DNA of 29,366 nt from Gammaproteobacteria bacterium UBA7803 (GCA_002480525.1 DLCH01000037.1:1-29366); one strand, 5' to 3'. Counted from the first letter of the stretch, positions 1-8,117 are shown. The notes: generated by a model not told the origin, from the sequence alone. A program made the numbers and translations.

Positions 1-329
1 ACAGAAGAAGTGTTGCTCAATCCGGCAGACTTCTTCTCGTCCTCCTGAATCTGCCGGCCGTACGCTTCGTTCGCAGCGGCCGAGGGGAAGGTGGCAATGA
101 TGGTGTGGGTCGCCGGGTCGCTGCCGTCGGCTTCGTTGGCGTAGAGCGCGACCTGGCCGGGATAGCTGCCTCCGGCGCCGGCCATCCAGGCGTCGATGGC
201 GGCAACCAGCTTCGGCGCGTTCTGGGGCGATGCGGCGAACGACGTGACGTCCCATCCCGGGCCGCCGTGGGCGAGGCCGGTCATCAGGGAGAGCGCCAGA
301 TACAGCGGTAGTGTTCTGAGGATAGTCAT
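1..329 (-). CDS. Exported protein of unknown function, N-terminal part only
   Basis: The frame opens with ATG at 329-327 and stays open to the window edge, giving about 109 residues without a stop. A Shine-Dalgarno-like GGAAGGA lies just upstream of the ATG on the minus strand. The first 20 or so residues (MTILRTLPLYLALSLMTGLA) look like a Sec signal peptide with a likely cleavage site near LAHG, so the product should be periplasmic or secreted. The mature part contains segments such as VAAIDAWMAG and HTIIATFPSAAANEAYGRQI, which read like a folded soluble domain, but I do not recognise a family. The rest of the gene lies outside the window. Confidence 0.6.
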   Translation of the reverse strand, partial: MTILRTLPLYLALSLMTGLAHGGPGWDVTSFAASPQNAPKLVAAIDAWMAGAGGSYPGQVALYANEADGSDPATHTIIATFPSAAANEAYGRQIQEDEKKSAGLSNTSS

Positions 330-543
330 GATTGGTCCTTCCACGGCGAGCGTGGTGTCGTCGGAGACTCGAATGGACACATCAGAACGGGGTGGACGGG
401 ATACTGCGGGGCGTCGACCGGGACGGCTTCTGCACTGCGTGCGCTTCCCGACGGGGTGACGTGTCGTCCGCCGGACGGCCGTTCAGGGTACGCCTGCGGC
501 TCAAAGACCACAACGTCTCGAGTCCACGTACCATCGCCCCGCG

Positions 544-573
544 TTGGTGTCCCGACACGCCTTTCCACATAAT
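544..573 (+). promoter_or_regulatory. Possible sigma70-type promoter upstream of the 628 gene
   Basis: TTGGTG (544-549) and CATAAT (568-573) are separated by 18 bases, about 55 bases before the proposed TTG start at 628. Both hexamers are imperfect, so this is only a candidate. If real, translation cannot begin at the more upstream in-frame TTG at 544, which supports the start at 628. The rest of 330-627 shows no convincing gene. Confidence 0.25.
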
Positions 574-627
574 GCGCCGAAGCGGCGTCGCTGCAGGACG
601 CGCTCGGCGAGTAGGAGGCCCCAGCCC

Positions 628-1260
628 TTGAACGGCGTTCGGGAACGCGTCAAACACCACATGCCCGCGGTGCTGCTGACGCTGCTGAGCATCGTCCAGG
701 CCCTCGCCCTGGAGCTGATCTGGTCCCGGGGCACCGAGATCGCGAGTCTCGACCAGCCTGGCTGGGTCGCCGCATTGCTCTGGGCGCAGATGGCGGCCAA
801 CCTCGTCGGCATCGTCGTCATCTGGGTGGTCTACGTCAGCACGGTGATGCGCTTCATCTGGCTTCCGACCATCGGCGATTCCATCTATCCGTTCATCATC
901 GGCATCGGCGAGTTCCTGCTGGTGGAAACCGCCCGCCCGGGCGCGCTGGGCTTCTGGTTTCTGCAGATGGCGGCCGTATTCGCTCTGATGAACTGGGTGT
1001 CTCACCACATCTTCAGACGGGCCCGCACCGAACCGGAGAACGACTGGCACTTCCGGGACGTGCCGCCGGCGCGCCTGCGCGATTTCTATCCGGCGATCGC
1101 CGTGGTGCTGACACTGGGCGTCGTGGGCGTCACATTCCTCGTTGTCGATCTGCACCCCGGCATCGGATTGGTCGCCGTGCTCGCTGTGAATCTGCTCCTG
1201 CTGGCCCAGCTTCGCACCGCGAAAGGCTTCTGGGAGAGGACGCTGAGTATGGACGACTGA
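628..1260 (+). CDS. Multi-pass membrane protein of unknown function
   Basis: The product is about 210 residues if translation starts at TTG 628, chosen because a perfect AGGAGG (613-618) sits nine bases upstream. About six hydrophobic stretches are visible: PAVLLTLLSIVQALALELIW, a long one around WAALLWAQMAANLVGIVVIW-like sequence, YPFIIGIGEFLLVETA, FWFLQMAAVFALMNWV, YPAIAVVLTLGVVGVTFLVV and GLVAVLAVNLLLLAQL. A short charged loop (RARTEPENDWHF) separates the fourth and fifth. No transport or catalytic motif is recognisable, so this is an inner-membrane protein of unknown role. It converges with the frameshifted gene that follows. Confidence 0.6.
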   Translation: MNGVRERVKHHMPAVLLTLLSIVQALALELIWSRGTEIASLDQPGWVAALLWAQMAANLVGIVVIWVVYVSTVMRFIWLPTIGDSIYPFIIGIGEFLLVETARPGALGFWFLQMAAVFALMNWVSHHIFRRARTEPENDWHFRDVPPARLRDFYPAIAVVLTLGVVGVTFLVVDLHPGIGLVAVLAVNLLLLAQLRTAKGFWERTLSMDD

Positions 1261-1296
1261 CCCGGCTCGGCGGACTCCATTGCTCAGGCCCCCCTC

Positions 1297-1661
1297 CCCG
1301 AATACCGCGTACACCGCCAGTCCGAGCATCAAGGTGGTCACGCGCCCGCATAGACGTCTCTCGGCAGAGGAGGGCGTGGCCCAGTTCGCCAGCGTGCTCA
1401 GGGTCTGTACGGCCAACGCGCCCAGGCGATCCAGGTCGGCCAGTTCGGAACCATACCGGCTGCCGAGGTGATGGCCGCTGCCATGCAGGCCAGCAGCACG
1501 ATGGACAGTCCCGCAGCGATTCTTGCGGACGCGGGCAGCGCGCCTTCGTGGCGCCCGCCCTGGGTCAGTTTCCCCCACGGTGCGCCGGCGGTCAGACAGA
1601 GCTGGAAGACGATCACGGCGGTGACCATGGCGACGTACAGCACGGCGGCGGTCTGCGGCAT
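1297..1661 (-). pseudogene. Frameshifted small integral membrane protein gene
   Basis: From ATG 1661 the minus strand encodes MPQTAAVLYVAMVTAVIVFQ and then LTAGAPWGKLTQGGRHEGAL, typical of a widespread unnamed family of about 130-residue, four-helix membrane proteins in which an AGAPWG.....G.H...LP signature follows the first helix. After a third hydrophobic segment the frame runs into TGA around 1400. The expected fourth part (LSTLANWATPSSAERR followed by a last helix, TLMLGLAVYAVFG) continues in a different frame from about 1425 to 1297. A single missing base near 1425 would explain this. No stop follows the last helix in the second frame, so the 3' end is also degraded or misread. Either a decayed gene or a sequencing error. 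Confidence 0.55.
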
Positions 1662-1834
1662 TGGAGCCACAGCCTCAGTGCTCTTCCATTGGATGGGGGG
1701 CAAGATCTGGGCGTTGTAGGCGGAACGAAGCCAGACAAGGTGTCTGCTCAATGAGATGTTTCTTCCGTGGCACCGATTCAGAGTGCGTGAAATCGCCTGA
1801 ACTCGACGCGCATAAGGGTTCATCACATAAGGGT

Positions 1835-3631
1835 TTATATAGTCGCCATTCTTAGGCGATCATCCTTCCATTGTCTCGACAGTCGGCCGGTCTTGGGATC
1901 AACAGAAAAGCCCGAACTGCGCAACGCGACTAGGACGTCTGATAGGTGAAGGTTGTCCAGAACAAAGCCTTTGTTTATGGCCTTCTGAAGAATCCGAGCG
2001 TAGATCTGACTTGGGTTCGTTGTGTGAACCGCTTCAAGTTCGGTGATGGCTTCTGAGATTAGTTCTGCTGTATCTCCGGCACGAAGGTCATGAGCGCCTT
2101 GCTTTGATTCTCCTTTCTCAGGCTTCCGGACTGTAATAACGAGATCTACGGTCACAACGCTCTCAGATCCTGAGTTGAGTCCCTTGATGGATCGTTGGCC
2201 CTTATCGAGAATCGCTACGTGCATGGGCGTTGAGTTGAATCCGGCGTCCCTAATGGCCCGTTGGACCAGGCCCCAGATTTTGCCATTGCTGTTTCCAAAG
2301 ACTACGGACATGCATCTGCCCGGCTTTAGGACACGTAAAGCCTCGCCAAACGATGTCCGCAAGAGCTGTTCGTAACGCTTTTCGGCGTCTTTTTTTCGGG
2401 GTCCAGTCGTATGCACAACGGCTTCTGCGCTCGCGTCCGTTATGGTTCCAATCCACGCTTCGTGGAACAGATTCATGTCACTGTAAAAGATATTGCTGCC
2501 GAACGGCGGGTCGGTAAACACGTAATCGATCGACTCGGATTTCAGATGTCTCAGTTTGTCTGCCGAAGCAATCTGGTAGTCGATGTCCGTTTCACTCAGA
2601 GCTTCGGCCAACCCTGGGGGAAAAAGAACTTCGGTCGCTTTCATGACAGCCTTCGCCTTTCTCTTGAATAGGTCGAAGACGTTCCACTCGTAGTAGACCG
2701 GGGCGATGTAGTAAGTCTGATTCTGTGCATTGAGCGGGCGTTGGGCGCTCCATTGATACCTTTTCGAAGCGCGGGGCAGAATTGCCGTGAATGCGAAGCG
2801 CAATTTTTGCCTTACGTTTCCGTCATCGACGTCGTTGATCGCGCGCCATAGCTCCAGGAGTGCGATTGCGTTGCGAGGCGAGAAGAACTTTCGCGTCTCA
2901 GTCATGCCGGATTTTCCCAGTCCCGAACGACTATACATTTCGCGGTTCTTGTCGATCACAAGGGAAGGTATTAGGTGTAGACGTGGGTCTTCGGCAGCCC
3001 GGCGAATGTGAGACTTGTCTAGCTCTGAAGCGCGCTGGGTAAGTTGCCTTCCGTCTTCGCCGATAACCACGGTTTCAACAGGCACGTCTTCGGCTCGCCC
3101 CCAAGAACGGCGCGCGAATGGAGAGTCGCAAGCAGAGCACGCCCTGGGGGCTCTGCCTCTGCTGACATGTTCGAAGAACACAAGCTGCTCGGAGCATGAG
3201 GGGCAGACATATGTGAATGACCAGACTGTTCGAATCAACTCCTGCTTCGATCCATCGGTGCAGCGGGTGGTTGTGTAAAGGTCACCCATCTTTGCGCGTG
3301 CGTCGCGTACGACTTGATCAACCGCCTGACTCACAGCTATGGAGGGTGCTTGTGCGAGATATCCTTGGGCGATGTGCTGCCCAAGGGCCGAGATGTCGCT
3401 TAAGCGAGCGTTGCGGCCGAGTGTAAGCGCCGCGAGTCCGGTCATGCCTGAGCCAGCGAAGAAGTCCGCGATTGTGTCTCCGGGCTTGGTGAACGTTTCA
3501 ATGAATGGCTGGATGGCAGCAATGGGCACCTTAGTTAGGTAGGAGTGGCAGTTGTAGATCGGATCGGTGCGTGGAGCAGTGATCGTCTCTGGAAGGAATT
3601 TCGCCGCCTCTGCAAGAGTTCTTCTGATCAA
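1835..3631 (-). CDS. DNA methyltransferase (N6-adenine or N4-cytosine type), putative modification enzyme
   Basis: A 598-residue protein carrying the two hallmarks of amino-methyltransferases: the AdoMet-binding motif DFFAGSGMTG at 56-65 and the catalytic motif TDPPF at 373-377. Motif I comes first and about 300 residues separate the two, resembling the alpha-class order in which the target-recognition region lies between them. That region contains a probable zinc knuckle, CPSC (143-146) and CSAC (165-168). DPPF favours m6A over m4C, but this is not decisive. The proposed start is TTG 3631 with a weak ribosome-binding site. In-frame codons continue upstream to a TAG and encode plausible sequence (YVTHLLVERIETLI), so the true N-terminus may be a few residues longer using an unusual start. 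Base composition is much less GC-rich than the flanks. The divergent controller/HEAT pair next door suggests the modification half of a restriction-modification system. Confidence 0.85.
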   Translation of the reverse strand: MIRRTLAEAAKFLPETITAPRTDPIYNCHSYLTKVPIAAIQPFIETFTKPGDTIADFFAGSGMTGLAALTLGRNARLSDISALGQHIAQGYLAQAPSIAVSQAVDQVVRDARAKMGDLYTTTRCTDGSKQELIRTVWSFTYVCPSCSEQLVFFEHVSRGRAPRACSACDSPFARRSWGRAEDVPVETVVIGEDGRQLTQRASELDKSHIRRAAEDPRLHLIPSLVIDKNREMYSRSGLGKSGMTETRKFFSPRNAIALLELWRAINDVDDGNVRQKLRFAFTAILPRASKRYQWSAQRPLNAQNQTYYIAPVYYEWNVFDLFKRKAKAVMKATEVLFPPGLAEALSETDIDYQIASADKLRHLKSESIDYVFTDPPFGSNIFYSDMNLFHEAWIGTITDASAEAVVHTTGPRKKDAEKRYEQLLRTSFGEALRVLKPGRCMSVVFGNSNGKIWGLVQRAIRDAGFNSTPMHVAILDKGQRSIKGLNSGSESVVTVDLVITVRKPEKGESKQGAHDLRAGDTAELISEAITELEAVHTTNPSQIYARILQKAINKGFVLDNLHLSDVLVALRSSGFSVDPKTGRLSRQWKDDRLRMATI

Positions 3632-3661
3632 TGTCTCGATTCTCTCAACTAGCAGATGTGT

Positions 3662-3688
3662 GACGTAAAGTCTGTAGATCTAAAAGTA
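3662..3688. promoter_or_regulatory. Candidate controller-protein operator (C-box-like)
   Basis: GACGTAAAGTC (3662-3672) matches the GACTTATAGTC-type half-operator known for restriction-modification controller proteins at 9 of 11 positions. It is followed, after TGTA, by a weaker related block, GATCTAAAAGTA (3677-3688). Known C-operators are paired boxes with a short GTG-containing spacer, so the layout is similar. It lies in the only intergenic gap between the divergent methyltransferase and controller genes. The similarity was judged by eye. Confidence 0.4.
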
Positions 3689-3784
3689 ACATCGCATTAG
3701 CGTGAGTTCAACGATGCGTATGAAAACCAAGGGCCTACGCACATAGTCGAACCCAGGGAAATACTCGCTGCCAATCTCAAACGC

Positions 3785-3970
3785 TTGAGAAACGCTACAG
3801 GCCTCTCGCAGGAAGCACTCGCCGATCGCGCAGGACTCCATCGGACCTACATCAGCTCCGTAGAGCGAGGTCGGCGAAACGTTACGCTCGACAACATTTT
3901 CGCTCTTGCTGCAGCGCTCGATGTTGAGGCTAGCGAATTGCTTAGATCCATCGAAGACGGAGACCTTTGA
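3785..3970 (+). CDS. Xre/Cro-type helix-turn-helix regulator, probable R-M controller protein
   Basis: The sequence GLSQEALADRAGLHRTYISS followed by VERGRRNVTLDNIFALAAAL is a textbook HTH_3 fold, closest in style to controller (C) proteins of type II restriction-modification systems, which bind paired C-boxes and set the timing of endonuclease expression. The only standard start in this frame is TTG 3785, giving 61 residues, but that would cut into helix 1. In-frame sequence upstream of it (EILAANLKRL, immediately before RNATG) is clearly part of the domain, and no ATG, GTG or TTG is found before the in-frame TAG at 3698. An ATG at 3720 is in another frame and stops at 3744-3746. The start therefore uses a rare codon, or a one-base frameshift separates the ATG from the domain. 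The stop TGA overlaps the next start as TGATG, indicating translational coupling. Confidence 0.75.
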   Translation: MRNATGLSQEALADRAGLHRTYISSVERGRRNVTLDNIFALAAALDVEASELLRSIEDGDL

Positions 3971-5445
3971 TGGGCTTCAAAGCTGACGAAAGCTTTCTTA
4001 GATTCTTGACGATCGGGGCGGCAGGCGTCCGCCGGACGATGGAGCATCTTGCCGTACGCGGATTCTCACCTATCGAGCTCGAACGCTACTGTGCCTCTAA
4101 CAAGATCTGGGCGACGAAGGTGAAACGACTTCGGCTACCAGATCTTCTTTGTGTTCGGACGGGTCTTCGCTTTGAGGTAAGGGCCAAGTCGAAGCTTGAA
4201 ATCAAGATGAGTGATGCTCCGGCTAACCCAGACCGATCTTGGGATTCCGGGTTGCGGGACCATGACGTCGTAGCATTCATTGCGTCTCTTCGTCGTGATG
4301 GTGAATCCATGCCCGCAGATTCTGCAGTTTACTTTAGTGTTCGATCCCTTCGCGATTCGATTGGTATGTCGAAGCTGGGCGCGAGGAAGTCCGCATCTGA
4401 AGGCGCGGAGCAGGACAGGAACTGGCCCGCGTCTGTTCCGAAGAAGGACGGCCAGGTCCTTGAGGTGGACTCAGGCAAGATTGTCGCAATGCTTGATGCA
4501 GGCCCTGGCTATGCCAAGCGCAGACAGACTTATCAATTGAAGGGAAAGACTTCCTATGTACGACCGGGTGACCGTTTCAGAGGTCTCATCGATGTGATTG
4601 CGGGTGCCCCCGCAGGCATGGCCGATCTAGATGTGCATCTGGACCAGCACTACCAACCCCTTGTTGAGATCCGTTCCAAGAACGATGTGGATCGTTACGC
4701 CGCCGTCAAGGCTCTCAGGCACCGTGAAGACAATCGCGATCGTGCATTGGCGGTACTCGATGAAGTGATTGCTAGGGAACCTGACGAACGCGTAAGGCTG
4801 GAGGCGGCCGGATCCGCTGTTTGGTTTGGGGCCGCTTTGGGCCAGGACACCATTGGGAGATACGTTTGGGATGACGACGTCAGAGCTGATCTTCGCATGG
4901 AGGCCGTACTTGTCCTGACCGAGATGGTCGGAGACACATTTAGCCGGAGTGTGCTTGAGGACGTTGCCGAGACCTCGAAGTTCAAGGGCTCCGAGGTTCG
5001 ACAGGCTGCCATCTGGGGTCTAGGAAAGTCGGGGATGAAGGCCTACTCCAAGCTCCTGCCTTATATTGATGACCGCGAGGACAACGTTGCGTTGCACGCG
5101 ATGGGTGCCTTTGGCGCCGATACGCCGCGTGCTGTGATCGACAGCCTCGTCGCCGATTTGATAGCGGGGAGTCCTCGGCGTGCGCCGGCGGCTTCAGAGG
5201 TACTTCGTATCATCAATAATGAGCATGTCTATGCGACCCTTATCGAGGCTGCCCGAAACCGTCATTGCGATTGGATTTTGGCGACGCTTGGGAGGCTGTC
5301 TGCGGATAGGTTGCGACAGAAATTGGCGGGTGATTGGCTGCTGGAGCGATTAGCGCCGATGCTATTGTTGAGCGAACGAGGTAACTGGCTGGCTACCGAT
5401 TCGGTTCGGGCGGATATCACATTCCTGCTGAGGCAAGATCTCTAA
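3970..5445 (+). CDS. HEAT-repeat protein with possible PD-(D/E)XK nuclease N-terminus; candidate restriction subunit
   Basis: The 491-residue product starts at ATG 3970, sharing one base with the controller stop codon. The N-terminal domain contains P57-D58 at the start of a strand, then E69-V-R71-A-K73 and E77-I-K79. This resembles the D...(D/E)xK core of PD-(D/E)XK nucleases, although the spacing and exact lysine are uncertain. From about residue 235 to 450 there are repeated amphipathic helix pairs (DRYAAVKALRHREDNRDRAL, VRLEAAGSAVWFGAALG, VRQAAIWGLGKSGMKAYSKL, VALHAMGAFGADTPRAVIDS), characteristic of HEAT repeats, which usually bind protein or nucleic acid. Gene order (methyltransferase divergent from controller plus this gene) places it where the endonuclease normally sits. 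Function is inferred; it could instead be a non-nuclease partner of the methyltransferase. Confidence 0.7.
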   Translation: MGFKADESFLRFLTIGAAGVRRTMEHLAVRGFSPIELERYCASNKIWATKVKRLRLPDLLCVRTGLRFEVRAKSKLEIKMSDAPANPDRSWDSGLRDHDVVAFIASLRRDGESMPADSAVYFSVRSLRDSIGMSKLGARKSASEGAEQDRNWPASVPKKDGQVLEVDSGKIVAMLDAGPGYAKRRQTYQLKGKTSYVRPGDRFRGLIDVIAGAPAGMADLDVHLDQHYQPLVEIRSKNDVDRYAAVKALRHREDNRDRALAVLDEVIAREPDERVRLEAAGSAVWFGAALGQDTIGRYVWDDDVRADLRMEAVLVLTEMVGDTFSRSVLEDVAETSKFKGSEVRQAAIWGLGKSGMKAYSKLLPYIDDREDNVALHAMGAFGADTPRAVIDSLVADLIAGSPRRAPAASEVLRIINNEHVYATLIEAARNRHCDWILATLGRLSADRLRQKLAGDWLLERLAPMLLLSERGNWLATDSVRADITFLLRQDL

Positions 5446-5795
5446 TCAATCGATTGGCTTTCGCAGATGCCCGGATGCAGACCTTTGAAAGCTTTGACTT
5501 CAAGAGAGATGTCACCAAAATCGATCTGGTCTAACGCCGCCCTTGATGAGCAGCGTCTAGTAGCGCCGATGGTCGCTTCGGCCAATCGGGTTCCTGGTGT
5601 GGGTGTCAGAGAAGATTGCCTTCATCCCGTAGGACCTGATGTCGTCGGTCTGTCCCTTCTCGAGATGCAGGCTTGCGGGCGCTTCAAGCACGCGCGGACC
5701 GAATCTGACAGGCGAGCGTCCTGAAGTGTGACTTAGGATTCTTCGATCAGGAGGTGGCCCGGGTCGAGCCCGCGCCCAACCCCTTCACCCCGGAG
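5446..5795. other. Intergenic segment without a convincing gene
   Basis: This stretch has intermediate base composition. A short open frame at 5467-5724 has no recognisable domain and no good ribosome-binding site. A perfect 10-base palindrome, CAATCGATTG, lies just after the HEAT-protein stop codon. I see no integrase or transposase gene here. Confidence 0.4.
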
Positions 5796-5842
5796 AAGGT
5801 GTTAACCATGTCTCCGGAATAAGGTGTAAACCATGTGCCCGG
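5791..5842. repeat. Two tandem IS-end-like repeats
   Basis: Two 22-base copies at 5796-5817 and 5821-5842 share 19 of 22 bases (core GGTGT[T/A]AACCATGT). The first is also flanked by a six-base inverted repeat, CGGAGA (5791-5796) and TCTCCG (5811-5816). The core with ACCATGTC(T)CCGG resembles termini of IS481-type elements as I recall them. With no transposase present these would be relics or solo ends. They mark the boundary between the AT-richer segment and the tRNA. Confidence 0.45.
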
Positions 5843-5860
5843 TATACACCAGCAGGTTAC

Positions 5861-5937
<77 letters not shown>

Positions 5938-6032
5938 GTGACCGATGGCTGGGCCGATCGGGCGGGCAATTCTACGGGGTAGCGGCCGGCAACTCCAGCG
6001 CCTGGGCGCGGGAAATGCCGGCCGGGCCGGGA

Positions 6033-8117
6033 TCACTCGGCGGGGCGGTACCAGATCGGTGAGGTCCAGGCCATTTCGTGGATGACCTCGGGGTACGAGC
6101 CGTCCGAGCAGACGGCCGGGCGCTCGTCCTCCGGCAGGCGCAGGCAGTCGTGCACGCTCCAGCGGGCGGTGGGGTTCTCCACCACGCGCAGGTAGTAGTA
6201 GGCGGGCTGCTTCGGGTCGAAGGCCTCGTCGCGGTAGACCGTGCACAGTGTGTCATGGCCGCCGCTGCCGGTGGTGTCGCCCGTGGCGAGGTCGACGCCG
6301 GCGCCGTTGTCGGCCTGTCCGGCGATGTCCACGACTGCGGCGTGCTGGCCGCCGTCGGCGTCCACCCAGCCCTTGACGAGCTGCAGCCGCTCGAGGGGCG
6401 CGCCCATCGGGTCGCGGGCGGCGTAGGCGACGAATGCGGGCGCCGCGTCGGCCGGGGCGGCCGCGAGATCACCGCCCATGGGGACGCCGTCCCGGTAGCC
6501 GCGGCCGACCATGTCGGCCTGATCGCACAGGTCGGCCGGGAAATCCCAGCCGCCGAAGAAGCGCGGCACGATGCGCGGGCCGGAGGTGCCGAACACCTCG
6601 CGCCGCTGCATGGCCTCGAAGATCGCGTCCCGGGAGTTCTCCACCGCCCAGACGCCGGCCAGCCCGCCCGGGTTGCCGTCGATGCCGCTGGTGAGCAGGC
6701 CCGGCTGCAGACGTTCCGCCGGCGTCGACTCGCCGGTGACGTGGCCGCCCCAGTCGCCCTCGGCGACGGCGCCCGGGGTGGCGGCGTGGGTGTCGGTGGA
6801 GGCGATGATGCCGAGCTTCACCGGGTTGGCGCCGGTCTCCGCTTCCTCCTTGAGCCCCACCACCAGGCCTGAGCGCATGAAGTCCGTGGGGTCGATGCAG
6901 CCGGCGCCGAGCATGCCGTTGTTGCCGGTTTCGCCCGGCTCGCACTCGCGGGTGATCTCCGTCGCCTGCTGAATCGCCTGGTTGCCCCCGGCGGCGGTGG
7001 CTGTGGCCGCGTAGGTTTCCTCGCGGCCCATGAAGCGCACCTGCTCCACGTCGCACAGCTCGTCCGGGGCCGACAGGATCGAGGTCAGGCCGTTGACGCA
7101 CTCGGAGCCGCCCTTGTGCTGGAAGATCTCCATGATCGGTTCCCGGCGCTGGCGGTGCTCGGCGTAGGCGCGGCGGTTCTCGAGCGTCGGCTCGATGGCG
7201 GTATAGGGCGCCATCCGGCCGTTCGCCAGGTTGGAATTGTGGGGGATGGTCAGATAGTCGCAGCCGTCCGCCTCGGTGCACGCGGCATCGAGCTGGTTCC
7301 ACAGCAGGCTGTCCGCGGGCGCGTCGATGTAGGAGACCGGCCGGTCCGGCGTGTTGCCGTTGCGGAAGATCACGTTGCGGTGCAGGTTCGAGGTGCCAGG
7401 CGTGCCGGTGTACTCGTAGCCGACGAAGCTGGTGAAGGTGCAGGCGCTGGTGCGGTCGTAGGCCGCCTCCGCGGCCTCGACGATGCGCTGCCACGGGCCT
7501 TCCGCCCACTCCCGGCACAGGCTGCCGTCCTCGCCGCACAGGGTCGGGATGCGCGCCGGGGTCTCGGTGGTGATGACGGTGCCGAGCATGCGCATGCCCA
7601 GGCGCTGGTCCGAGCGGTATTGCTGGCAGAAATCGCTGCCGTAGCTGGGCGAGTCCGGGGTGCGGCACAGCGCCCGTTCGCCGAGAAACTCGCCGTGGTC
7701 CGTCACCGCCAGGAAGTCGAGGGGACGGTCGATCTCCCGGGTGCCGGCCGGGTTGCCGTCGGTGTCGAGGGGCCAGAACGGGATGGGTTCCCCCCGGGCG
7801 AAGCGGTTGGCGTCCACCGGGGTGGCGCCGGTGCTGTTGGCGGCGGCGTCGAAGGAGTAGCTCGTGTGCACGTGGACGTCGCCGAACAGGGGCATGCGCT
7901 CCGCAGAGTAGTCCGCGCAGGGCTCCCTCGTTTCGGTGTAGGTGACCAGCCGGTCGGCGTCGGGTCCGTGAACGGAGGCCGCTGGCGGTTCGGCCGGGAC
8001 GGCGGCGCCGTCGTCGGGCGCCGCCGGAGGCTCCGAGCAGGCCGCCAGCAGCACCAGGGGCAGGGCGGCGGCCCGGCGCACGGCACGTCCCGTGCCGGTG
8101 AGATCGATGATGGACAC
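6033..8117 (-). CDS. DUF3604-family PHP-like lipoprotein
   Basis: Start chosen at GTG 8117, preceded by GGGAGGGGAG, giving 694 residues; longer in-frame starts would bury the signal peptide. The N-terminus has a basic n-region, a hydrophobic core and a lipobox LLAAC with Cys27, so the protein should be a lipid-anchored envelope protein. The mature part carries FGDVHVHTSYSFD (His82, His84), TDHGEF (139-144), IPHNSN (291-296), EIFQHKG (330-336) and ASTDTHAATPG (439-449). These are the spaced His/Asp motifs of the PHP metal-dependent hydrolase fold seen in DUF3604 proteins. Many cysteines are present, suggesting disulfides in the periplasm. The substrate is unknown; members of this family are common in marine proteobacteria. 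Confidence 0.85.
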   Translation of the reverse strand: MSIIDLTGTGRAVRRAAALPLVLLAACSEPPAAPDDGAAVPAEPPAASVHGPDADRLVTYTETREPCADYSAERMPLFGDVHVHTSYSFDAAANSTGATPVDANRFARGEPIPFWPLDTDGNPAGTREIDRPLDFLAVTDHGEFLGERALCRTPDSPSYGSDFCQQYRSDQRLGMRMLGTVITTETPARIPTLCGEDGSLCREWAEGPWQRIVEAAEAAYDRTSACTFTSFVGYEYTGTPGTSNLHRNVIFRNGNTPDRPVSYIDAPADSLLWNQLDAACTEADGCDYLTIPHNSNLANGRMAPYTAIEPTLENRRAYAEHRQRREPIMEIFQHKGGSECVNGLTSILSAPDELCDVEQVRFMGREETYAATATAAGGNQAIQQATEITRECEPGETGNNGMLGAGCIDPTDFMRSGLVVGLKEEAETGANPVKLGIIASTDTHAATPGAVAEGDWGGHVTGESTPAERLQPGLLTSGIDGNPGGLAGVWAVENSRDAIFEAMQRREVFGTSGPRIVPRFFGGWDFPADLCDQADMVGRGYRDGVPMGGDLAAAPADAAPAFVAYAARDPMGAPLERLQLVKGWVDADGGQHAAVVDIAGQADNGAGVDLATGDTTGSGGHDTLCTVYRDEAFDPKQPAYYYLRVVENPTARWSVHDCLRLPEDERPAVCSDGSYPEVIHEMAWTSPIWYRPAE

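Noticed and set aside
382..1578. Long minus-strand frame across 382-1578
   Set aside because: Only its 1297-1425 part resembles a protein family (the shifted end of the small membrane gene); the remainder is antisense to the membrane protein at 628-1260 and reads as low-complexity His/Asp/Arg.
5467..5724. Possible small gene between the HEAT protein and the tRNA
   Set aside because: No ribosome-binding site, no domain, and codon use unlike either flank.
1..5860. Integrase or recombinase expected for a tRNA-associated island
   Set aside because: No tyrosine or serine recombinase motifs are seen in any frame of this part, so no mobile element is called as a feature.
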